Below, piece by piece: positions 1 through 6,825 of a stretch of DNA of 8,594 nt. Source of the stretch: an uncultured Prevotellaceae bacterium. GTDB taxonomy: Bacteria; Bacteroidota; Bacteroidia; Bacteroidales; Bacteroidaceae. How positions within the stretch are numbered: the first letter of the stretch is position 1; every line of letters starts with the position of its first letter. The translations under genes were made by a program, and so were the position numbers. Location: positions 1 to 8,594 of the forward strand of contig CAMJAO010000075.1 of the NCBI GenBank assembly GCA_946403615.1, in the 5' to 3' direction. The notes beneath the pieces are model-generated. The model saw only the letters and a list, made by a program, of their open reading frames with translations, was not told the DNA's origin and did no database searches.

Positions 1-1
1 G

Positions 2-2842
2 GTGCGAGAGGTTAAGAAAGACGGCACCTTCGGCCCCATCTATTTCGTCTATTACAATCACCGTTTCAACGAGAAGAACACCGAATACCCCTATTATAAA
101 CGGTCGAAAGACAAAGCATTTGTAAAGGCCGTTGACGCCATGAAAGCTGAGCCGATGCAACGGATGCAATGGGTGGAAGAAGCCGACCGCAACGACCCGC
201 TTATACCGTTGGACAGACCTTATAAGGCCTTCAGCGGCTACACCTTGCCCGACGGCAGAAAAGTAGCTTTATGGAAACATGCTGTGACCAGTCTGAGTAA
301 TGACGGAGGAAACACATGGCGGCAGATATGGATGGATGGTGGCAAACGAGGGTGCGACCGTGCACCGGGGTTTGTCACATCCAATGCGAAGATATGGGGT
401 CAACGGTTGAGCGACGGCACCTATGCCACGGTGTATAACCCATCGGAATACCGTTGGCCGTTGGCCATCTCATTGAGTGGCGACGGACTGGATTACACAA
501 CCCTGTCGTTGGTGAACGGCGAGGTGACACCTTTACGCCACGGCGGACAGTATAAGAGTTATGGTCCGCAATACACACGCGGCATCCAAGAAGGCAACGG
601 CACACCACGAGACGGGCACCTGTGGGTGACCTACTCCAACAACAAAGAAGACATGTGGGTAAGCCGTGTGCCTGTGCCAGTGAAATTGGAAGCCACAACC
701 TATCCACAGTCTTTCAGCCATTATCAACATTTGGCCGACATGACAGACTGGAACATCTACTCCCCTTTGTGGGCTTCTGTGAGTTTAGAAGGCGAATGGC
801 TCCGTCTGTCCGACAGCGACCCGTATGATTATGCACGCGCTGAAAGAATGATACCCCGAACCAAACAGTTGCATGTGGAGTTTGATGTGCGAGCCGACCA
901 AATAACCAATGGAGAATTAGATATCGAATTTGCCGATGACGAAGGCACCGTATGTTCACGAATTGTCGTCAACGCTGAAGGAATCAAGGTTAAAGGCGGT
1001 GCCCGTTACGGAACCATACTTCGCAACTATGAGGCAAGGAAAACCTATCACATCGCTGCCGACCTGTCAGAAGATTTGCACCGAGGTATATATTATATCG
1101 ACGGAAAGAAAGCGTGCGAACGACAGTTTGACACCCCTGTAGAGTATTTCTCACGCATCATCTTCCGTACAGGCATGCCCTTTGAACAACCCGACATCAA
1201 TACTCCAGCCGACCAGGATTTTGACATGCCACGGGCAGATGAGCGCGACACTGCCGCTTCTTATAGCATCAGTAACCTGACCTGCACGTCAAAGGACGGC
1301 GACCAGGCATGCACATTGCTCCACTACGATGATTATGCGCATTATGCCGAACGGTTTAACAAGATGGAAGACGAAAACATCGTGACCACCATTCCCAACA
1401 GCGAATCGTCGGATTGGATGCGAAGGAATATCCCCTTGTTTGACTGTCCCGACAAAAATTTTGAGGAGATGTATTACTATCGTTGGTGGACACTCCGTAA
1501 GCATATCAAGCGGACCCCTGTCGGATTTGGTATGACTGAGTTTCTGGTGCCCCGCTCCTATGCCGACAAATACAATCTCATCGCCTGCGCCATCGGTCAT
1601 CATGTGATGGAGACACGTTGGCTGCGCGACACCACCTATCAGCATCAGATTTTGCGTACATGGTATTACGGCAACGAGGGCCAGGCCATGTCGAAGATGA
1701 ACAAATTCAGTTCGTGGAACCCTGCAGCCAACTTAGAGGCATGGAAAGTTCAAGGTGACACCACCTTCCTGATGTCGTTGAAACCCCGTTTGGAAGAAGA
1801 ATATGCCCGTTGGGAACAAACCAACCGTTTGAAAAACGGATTGTATTGGCAAGGAGATGTTCAGGACGGCATGGAAGAAAGTATCAGCGGCGGCAGAAAA
1901 AAACAATATGCCCGGCCTACCATCAACAGTTATATGTATGGCAATGCGAAAGCACTCTCATACCTCAACCATCTGGCAGGCGATGAAGGAAAGGCGCGCC
2001 AGTATGAACAGAAAGCCGACACACTCAGGCAATTGGTTTTGGGGAAGTTGTGGAACTCAGACCATCAATTCTTTGAAACCCTTCGCGGTGACAGCAGCGC
2101 AGCCGTTCGCGAGGCCATCGGTTACATTCCCTGGTATTTCGGACTAACCGAAGGAGACAAGCGCTATGATGTGGCATGGGAACAACTTACTGACGAGAAA
2201 GGATTCAGCGCGCCCTACGGACTGACCACCGCCGAGCGACGCCATCCTCAATTCCGCTCACACGGCACGGGCAAATGTGAATGGGACGGAGCGGTCTGGC
2301 CCTTCTCCACCTCTCAGACATTGACGGCATTGGGAAATTGGATCAACGACCTCACCACCGACAACTCAACAAGAAGCCTCACCCCCACCCCCTCTCCAAA
2401 GGGAGAGGGGCGTAGATACACCATAGATGGGAATTCTACAGGTAAGTTTACGATTGAGAATGTGTCGAATAACGATGCTGAACGGTGGAAAGGCGTGTTT
2501 TACAATGAGATGAAGAAATATGTGGAATCGCAACATCACAGGGGAAGACCATACATCGGGGAATATCTGGATGAGACGAACGGCGCTTGGCTCATGGGCG
2601 ACCGCGAACGCAGCCGATATTACAACCACAGCACCTTCTGCGACCTGATCATCACCGGAATTGTGGGTCTGAGACCACAAGCAGACGGAAGTATTGTGGT
2701 AGAGCCGCTGATACCCGAAGGCACATGGGATTATTTCTGCCTCGACGGTATCAATTACCGAGGACACACACTGACCATTATTTATGACAAGGACGGTCAG
2801 CGATATCATCAGGGAAAAGGACTAACCGTTCTTGTTCGCTAA
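2..2842 (+). CDS. GH143-GH142-like two-domain glycoside hydrolase (RG-II chain D), 5' end missing
   Basis: Open from base 2 to a TAA at 2840-2842, giving 946 residues. The N terminus lies outside the window, so the GTG at base 2 is not a believable start and the signal peptide is unseen. Residues 1 to about 240 look like a sialidase-type beta-propeller: an Asp-box S99-N-D-G-G-N-T-W106 and a weaker one at S159-G-D-G. Residues about 245-430 look like a concanavalin/LamG-type beta-sandwich. Residues about 440-880 look like an (alpha/alpha)6 barrel, with acidic, aromatic-rich motifs such as CEWDGAVWPF (759-768) and YIGEYLDE. A beta-rich tail follows. This order matches BT1020 of B. thetaiotaomicron, where GH143 releases Dha and GH142 removes beta-L-arabinofuranose from RG-II. 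That assignment is by recognition, not alignment. A short palindromic repeat is translated in frame near residues 793-803. Next gene starts 79 bp downstream. The alternative is an unspecified sialidase-like plus MGH1-like hydrolase. Confidence 0.75.
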   Translation: MREVKKDGTFGPIYFVYYNHRFNEKNTEYPYYKRSKDKAFVKAVDAMKAEPMQRMQWVEEADRNDPLIPLDRPYKAFSGYTLPDGRKVALWKHAVTSLSNDGGNTWRQIWMDGGKRGCDRAPGFVTSNAKIWGQRLSDGTYATVYNPSEYRWPLAISLSGDGLDYTTLSLVNGEVTPLRHGGQYKSYGPQYTRGIQEGNGTPRDGHLWVTYSNNKEDMWVSRVPVPVKLEATTYPQSFSHYQHLADMTDWNIYSPLWASVSLEGEWLRLSDSDPYDYARAERMIPRTKQLHVEFDVRADQITNGELDIEFADDEGTVCSRIVVNAEGIKVKGGARYGTILRNYEARKTYHIAADLSEDLHRGIYYIDGKKACERQFDTPVEYFSRIIFRTGMPFEQPDINTPADQDFDMPRADERDTAASYSISNLTCTSKDGDQACTLLHYDDYAHYAERFNKMEDENIVTTIPNSESSDWMRRNIPLFDCPDKNFEEMYYYRWWTLRKHIKRTPVGFGMTEFLVPRSYADKYNLIACAIGHHVMETRWLRDTTYQHQILRTWYYGNEGQAMSKMNKFSSWNPAANLEAWKVQGDTTFLMSLKPRLEEEYARWEQTNRLKNGLYWQGDVQDGMEESISGGRKKQYARPTINSYMYGNAKALSYLNHLAGDEGKARQYEQKADTLRQLVLGKLWNSDHQFFETLRGDSSAAVREAIGYIPWYFGLTEGDKRYDVAWEQLTDEKGFSAPYGLTTAERRHPQFRSHGTGKCEWDGAVWPFSTSQTLTALGNWINDLTTDNSTRSLTPTPSPKGEGRRYTIDGNSTGKFTIENVSNNDAERWKGVFYNEMKKYVESQHHRGRPYIGEYLDETNGAWLMGDRERSRYYNHSTFCDLIITGIVGLRPQADGSIVVEPLIPEGTWDYFCLDGINYRGHTLTIIYDKDGQRYHQGKGLTVLVR
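2378..2410. repeat. Palindromic repeat inserted in frame inside the GH142-like domain
   Basis: Arms CCCCTCTCC (2389-2397) and GGAGAGGGG (2402-2410) form a perfect 9-bp stem around the 4-base loop AAAG. They are preceded by a C-rich stretch from 2378. The element is translated as LTPTPSPKGEG within a low-complexity stretch (about residues 788-830) between helices of the barrel, after the CEWDGAVWPF motif. Composition differs sharply from the neighbouring coding sequence. The peptide resembles the TPTPSPKGEG-type strings known from translated intergenic palindromes in many bacterial genomes. The reading frame is kept and there is no stop, so the protein probably tolerates it as a surface loop. 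Confidence 0.75.
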
Positions 2843-2873
2843 TATTTGAGCAATGTAATTTATGATTTTTGCC

Positions 2874-2922
2874 CTAAACATTAAACACTCAACCCTAAAC
2901 CCTCTACACTAAACACTAAATA
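2874..2922. repeat. Degenerate heptanucleotide tandem array (unit CTAAACA), seven units
   Basis: Read in steps of seven from 2874 the units are ctaaaca, ttaaaca, ctcaacc, ctaaacc, ctctaca, ctaaaca and ctaaata. Four match CTAAAC exactly and the rest keep C/T at position 1 and T at position 2. The last unit overlaps the A of the ATG at 2922. The array fills most of the 79-bp gap and leaves no room for a Shine-Dalgarno sequence, so the esterase has a C/A-rich, G-free leader directly before its start. Function is unknown. Confidence 0.7.
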
Positions 2923-4250
2923 TGAAGAGAAAATATATAGCATTGTTGTTTGCCATGTGCGCCATGACATGCATGGGACAAACATTTGAGACGAAATATG
3001 AGCGGTCATTGCATGATGTGATGAGCGATGTGGAGGCACGCTTCGGCATCCGGCTGAAATATGACATGGACACTGCCGGACTGAAAGTGACGTATGCCGA
3101 TTTCCGCATCCGTCCCTATTCCGTGGAAGAGACACTGACGAATATTCTTTCGCCGTTTGACTTCAAGCCCGTATTTCAGAAAGGGAACCTGTGGAAGGTG
3201 AAACGCTATGAATACCCACGTCGCCAACCTGAAGACGGGCGGAAACTCATCACCTATCTTTCGTCATTATACCATGACCGCGCCACCTGGGAAGCCCGTC
3301 GCGACACTTTGCGCCGCGAAGTGGCCGAACGGTTGGGTATCAATCCGTTGCGCCGTCGCGATGTGATACAAAAGAATGAATTCGGACCTGTCAGGCATCA
3401 TGACGGTTATACGGTGCAGAATTTCCGTCTCTCTACGGTGAACGGGCATACCATTTGCGGCAGCATCTATTCACCGGCCGCCTTGTCGTGGAAAAAGAAC
3501 AAATTGGACATAGAGATGACGCGGAAGAAGGGCAAATATCCATTGATTATCTGCCCGATTGGCCATTTCAACGGAGGACGATACAACGCAGACTTGCAGA
3601 AGCGATACGGCACCTTGGCACGTATGGGTGCGGTGTGTGTGAGTTATGACCTATGGGGCTGGGGACAGTCGGAAGACGAAGTAGGCGCAGCAGCGCACCA
3701 GACGAGCGAAGCCCATGTGATGCAAGCCTATAACGGTCTGCGCATCCTCGACCTCATGATGCAGCACAAGGATATCGACCCACAACGGGTGGGTGCGAAC
3801 GGCGGTTCGGGCGGCGGCAGTCAAACCGTATTGCTCACCGTACTTGACGACCGTTTCACCGCCAGTTGTCCCGTGGTGAGCATGTCATCGTGGTTTGACG
3901 GTGGTTGTCCCTGCGAGAGCGGTATGCCTATCCAATTGTCAGGCGGCGGAACATGCAATGTGGAGTTGGCTGCCACCTTCGCCCCGAAACCCATGATGGT
4001 AGTAAGCGACGGCGGTGACTGGACCTCGACCACCCCTGAAAACGAATATCCTTATCTGCAAAAGATATATGGATACTATGGTGCCACATCGAAGGTGCAA
4101 AATGTACACCTGCCCGATGAACGCCATGACTTTGGCCCAAACAAACGCCAAGCAGTCTATCAGTTCTTCATCGAGACATTCGGTCTGGACAGTTCTAAAC
4201 TGGATGAGGATAAGGTGACGATAGAAGATGAGAAAGTTTTAAGATACTGA
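2922..4250 (+). CDS. Alpha/beta-hydrolase carbohydrate esterase, CE19-like pectin methylesterase with STN-like N-terminal domain
   Basis: 442 residues. The start at 2922 gives a clean Sec signal peptide: MKRK, a hydrophobic stretch, and cleavage probably after Gly19; no lipobox is seen. Residues about 28-96 match the pattern of an STN (secretin/TonB short N-terminal) domain: SLHDVMSDVEARFGI, a Y-D pair, then VEETLTNIL and a basic end. Residues about 105-442 form an alpha/beta hydrolase: GHFNGG (214-219), YDLWGWGQ (242-249), and a nucleophile elbow GGSGGG with Ser296. Asp363 (SDGGD) and His402 (ERHDFG) are plausible triad partners. The fold resembles acetyl xylan esterases, but the context between GH143-GH142 and GH95 genes points to BT1017, the CE19 pectin methylesterase of the RG-II system. 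It would act in the periplasm on methyl-esterified galacturonate. The esterase fold is sure; methyl versus acetyl specificity is inferred from context. It is followed after 51 bp by the GH95 gene. Confidence 0.75.
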   Translation: MKRKYIALLFAMCAMTCMGQTFETKYERSLHDVMSDVEARFGIRLKYDMDTAGLKVTYADFRIRPYSVEETLTNILSPFDFKPVFQKGNLWKVKRYEYPRRQPEDGRKLITYLSSLYHDRATWEARRDTLRREVAERLGINPLRRRDVIQKNEFGPVRHHDGYTVQNFRLSTVNGHTICGSIYSPAALSWKKNKLDIEMTRKKGKYPLIICPIGHFNGGRYNADLQKRYGTLARMGAVCVSYDLWGWGQSEDEVGAAAHQTSEAHVMQAYNGLRILDLMMQHKDIDPQRVGANGGSGGGSQTVLLTVLDDRFTASCPVVSMSSWFDGGCPCESGMPIQLSGGGTCNVELAATFAPKPMMVVSDGGDWTSTTPENEYPYLQKIYGYYGATSKVQNVHLPDERHDFGPNKRQAVYQFFIETFGLDSSKLDEDKVTIEDEKVLRY

Positions 4251-4255
4251 AACCC

Positions 4256-4284
4256 GCCCTACCCCTCTTTGAGAGGGAAAGGGA
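4256..4284. repeat. Short intergenic palindrome, possibly related to the in-gene repeat
   Basis: A C-rich stretch leads into CCCTCT (4263-4268), loop TTG and AGAGGG (4272-4277), followed by a second G-rich run AAAGGG. Composition and arm order (C-rich, CCCTCT, AGAGGG) resemble the repeat at 2378-2410, but loop and flanks differ. It begins just after the esterase stop and ends 17 bases before the GH95 start. It has no T-tract, so it does not look like an intrinsic terminator. Its purine-rich right half is the only Shine-Dalgarno-like sequence upstream of GH95. Confidence 0.5.
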
Positions 4285-4301
4285 ACAGAGAATTATATAT
4301 T

Positions 4302-6653
4302 ATGCGGAAGATACAATTCATATTGGCATTATGGGTGATGGCATTGACCGGAGCAATGGCATCGGACAATCATATCTTATGGTACGACCATCCCGCATCG
4401 AACTGGAATGAGGCTCTGCCCATCGGCAACGGGCGTCTGGGCGCGATGGTATTCGGCACGGTGTATTCAGAACGTCTACAACTGAATGAAGAGACAATCT
4501 GGGCGGGACAACCCAACAACAATGCCAATCCCGAGGCACTAGAATATCTGCCAAAAGTGCGCCAACTGGTATGGGAAGGCCGTTACAAAGAAGCGCAAGA
4601 CATGGCCACTGCCCATGTTCAAAGCAAGACCAACCACGGTATGCCTTATCAGCCTTTTGGCGACCTCTATATTGATTTCGCCGGACAGGGTAAATATGAC
4701 AATTATTACCGTGAGTTATCGCTCGATTCTGCCCGATGTCTGACACGATACACATCTGACGGAGTGACTTACCATCGCGAATATATCTCCTCTTTGAGCA
4801 GCAATGTAATAGCCATAAGACTGACGGCCGACAAGAAAGGGATGATCACCTTCACCGCTCATCTCACTTCGCCACATGCCGACGTAAAGATAGCCAGCGA
4901 GAGCAAGAATGAGATATCACTTAGCGGAACCACCTCGAACCATGAAGGACTGAAAGGAAAGGTGAATTTCACCGGTCGCGTAGGAGTCGTCACCATAGGC
5001 GGTCAGACTGAGAGCGCAGACGGAGTGTTGTCGGTGAAAGGCGCTGACGAAGCCATTTTATACATCGCCATCGCCACCGATTTCAAGCACTATAATGACA
5101 TCAGCGGCAATGGTTTTGAGCAATCCGCCACCATCCTGCATCAAGCCATGAAAGAGGATTATGGCATGATGAAGCAGGCACATACCGCCGGCTATCGTAA
5201 CTATTACGGTCGGGTAAACTTGGATTTAGGCGATGACCTGTATCCGCATCTGACCACCGACCAACGGGTGGAACAGTTCAAGAGTCACAGCGACCCGTAT
5301 TTCGCCGCTTTGTATTTCCAGTTCGGACGATATCTGCTAATATGCACCTCACAGCCGGGGTGCCAACCGCCAACCTTGCAAGGCATCTGGAATGACAAAA
5401 TGTTTCCCAACTGGGATTCAAAATACACGACAAACATCAATCTGGAGATGAACTACTGGCCCGCTGAAGTGGCCAACCTGTCGGAACTGAATGAGCCGCT
5501 ATTCTCACTTATCCAAGATATCAGCGAGACCGGTCATGAGACAGCCCGTATCATGTATGGTGCCGACGGATGGGTTTTGCATCACAACACCGACATCTGG
5601 CGTGTGACGGGTGCCATCGACAAAGCGCCGTCGGGTCTTTGGCCGACAGGGGCCGCGTGGATGTGCCGACACCTGTGGGAGCATTGGCTATATACACGAG
5701 ACAAGTCTTTCTTGCGCAAAGTGTATCCTACGATGGAGAGTGCCGCACGTTTTCTGAACCAGATTATGGTGAAACATCCTGAAAAGGGATATTGGGTCAT
5801 CTGCCCGAGTCTGTCGCCGGAGAACCAGCACCCCCATGGGGCAACCACAGCCGCCGGAGTGACCATGGACAATGAATTAACACGCGACTTGTTCAATCAT
5901 GTCATCGATGCCACAAAGATACTCGGCATCAACAGCACACTGACCGACTCGCTCAAAGAGAAACTGTCGGGACTGGCACCGCTTCAAATCGGACGTTATG
6001 GTCAGTTGCAAGAATGGTTGGATGACTGGGATAATCCTGACGACAATCACCGTCATGTGTCACACCTGTATGCACTCTATCCGAGTAATCAGATATCGCC
6101 CCTGACCACCCCTGAATTGGCAGAGGCAGCCAAGACCGTATTGATACACCGTGGCGACCCCTCTACAGGATGGAGTATGGGTTGGAAGGTATGCCTTTGG
6201 GCGCGGCTGTTGGACGGTAATCACGCATTGAAACTCATCGGCGACCAAATGACCTTGGTTCGCGATCAAAAGAAGACAGGTGGCACCTATTCCAATCTGT
6301 TTGACGCCCATCCGCCATTCCAGATAGACGGCAACTTCGGGTGTGCCGCCGGCATTGCGGAGATGTTGCTGCAGAGCCATGACGGAGCCATACATCTGTT
6401 GCCCGCACTACCCGACGGATGGAAAGACGGAAGCGTGAGCGGTCTGAAAGCCCGTGGCGGTTATGAGGTATCTATAACGTGGAAAAACGGCAAACTAACC
6501 AATGCCGAGATCCAGGCAAGCCGTAGCGACGAGGTTACGCTCCGCACAGCATATGCGCTGAAAGGAACAAAGATGAAATGTGTAAAACGCCATGGTTATT
6601 ACGAGTATACATTCAAGATGAAACAAGGAGAGAGGATTCAATTAAAAGGATAA
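4302..6653 (+). CDS. GH95 family alpha-L-fucosidase / alpha-L-galactosidase
   Basis: 783 residues from the ATG at 4302. This start is chosen over the in-frame TTG at 4269 because it gives a clean signal peptide, MRKIQFILALWVMALTGAMA, with cleavage after Ala20. The mature protein opens with WYDHPASNWNEALPIGNGRLGAMVFG, the hallmark N-terminal motif of GH95, then LNEETIWAG. A beta-sandwich spans about 25-270, an (alpha/alpha)6 barrel about 300-690, and a beta-rich end follows. Family catalytic features are present: Asn378 and Asn380 in TNINLEMNYWP (Asn pair that activates water), Glu507 in PSLSPEN (general acid) and Asp676 in FQIDGNFG (base side). GH95 enzymes invert and remove terminal L-fucose or L-galactose. 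In the RG-II system BT1010 is a GH95 alpha-L-galactosidase acting on chain A, and the neighbours suggest that role, but sequence alone does not settle the sugar. Last gene of the + strand block; the terminator lies about 110 bp downstream. Confidence 0.92.
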   Translation: MRKIQFILALWVMALTGAMASDNHILWYDHPASNWNEALPIGNGRLGAMVFGTVYSERLQLNEETIWAGQPNNNANPEALEYLPKVRQLVWEGRYKEAQDMATAHVQSKTNHGMPYQPFGDLYIDFAGQGKYDNYYRELSLDSARCLTRYTSDGVTYHREYISSLSSNVIAIRLTADKKGMITFTAHLTSPHADVKIASESKNEISLSGTTSNHEGLKGKVNFTGRVGVVTIGGQTESADGVLSVKGADEAILYIAIATDFKHYNDISGNGFEQSATILHQAMKEDYGMMKQAHTAGYRNYYGRVNLDLGDDLYPHLTTDQRVEQFKSHSDPYFAALYFQFGRYLLICTSQPGCQPPTLQGIWNDKMFPNWDSKYTTNINLEMNYWPAEVANLSELNEPLFSLIQDISETGHETARIMYGADGWVLHHNTDIWRVTGAIDKAPSGLWPTGAAWMCRHLWEHWLYTRDKSFLRKVYPTMESAARFLNQIMVKHPEKGYWVICPSLSPENQHPHGATTAAGVTMDNELTRDLFNHVIDATKILGINSTLTDSLKEKLSGLAPLQIGRYGQLQEWLDDWDNPDDNHRHVSHLYALYPSNQISPLTTPELAEAAKTVLIHRGDPSTGWSMGWKVCLWARLLDGNHALKLIGDQMTLVRDQKKTGGTYSNLFDAHPPFQIDGNFGCAAGIAEMLLQSHDGAIHLLPALPDGWKDGSVSGLKARGGYEVSITWKNGKLTNAEIQASRSDEVTLRTAYALKGTKMKCVKRHGYYEYTFKMKQGERIQLKG

Positions 6654-6704
6654 GAAATCATCTTGAACTCAAATCACCCATCAGACCATTACGCGCCAAC
6701 AATC

Positions 6705-6712
6705 TATCTTTG
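6705..6712 (+). promoter_or_regulatory. Orphan Bacteroidota-type -7 box (TATCTTTG)
   Basis: TATCTTTG is an exact match to the TAnnTTTG -7 consensus of Bacteroidota primary sigma factor promoters. It lies on the + strand in the 172-bp gap between convergent genes, with no gene behind it. I find no convincing TTTG -33 box at the usual 19-21 bp spacing, so it may be chance. If active, transcription would begin about 6717-6720 and run into the terminator at 6762-6811. Confidence 0.25.
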
Positions 6713-6746
6713 TCATCATCATAACGCTAATAACCAATTCGTGGTA

Positions 6747-6811
6747 AAAGAAAAACAAAAAGAGAGACACTGTGTCCGTCAAGGGAAGGAGCACAGTGTC
6801 TCTCAGTTTTT
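6747..6811. terminator. Bidirectional intrinsic terminator between the GH95 gene and atpG
   Basis: GAGAGACACTGTG (6762-6774) pairs perfectly over 13 bp with CACAGTGTCTCTC (6792-6804) around a 17-base loop. On the + strand the stem is followed by AG and five T (6807-6811). On the - strand it is followed by a long T-rich tract (complement of the A-rich 6747-6761). The - strand side is the stronger, which suits the end of the ATP synthase operon; the + strand side would stop transcription from the GH95 gene. Confidence 0.9.
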
Positions 6812-6825
6812 GAGGTCTGGTATGG

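Noticed and set aside
2366..2809. 147-residue open frame on the - strand
   Set aside because: Antisense to the GH142-like domain and the repeat; no recognisable domain, and the opposite strand carries a clear family protein.
2840..2871. Possible promoter for the esterase (AATATTTG at 2842-2849, GATTTTTG at 2864-2871)
   Set aside because: Each has one mismatch to TAnnTTTG and neither has a TTTG -33 box at the right distance; co-transcription with the upstream gene is simpler.
2874..2921. Resemblance to plant telomere repeat (CCCTAAA), suggesting contamination
   Set aside because: The array is short, degenerate and sits between two bacterial coding regions without a break.
2958..2980. Lipoprotein signal in the esterase (Cys13 or Cys17)
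   Set aside because: The residues before both cysteines (FAM-C and AMT-C) do not fit the lipobox, which needs Gly, Ala or Ser just before Cys.
4269..4301. In-frame TTG upstream of the GH95 start, adding 11 residues
   Set aside because: It lies in the loop of the palindrome, puts charged residues before the signal peptide, and the ATG at 4302 gives a standard signal sequence.
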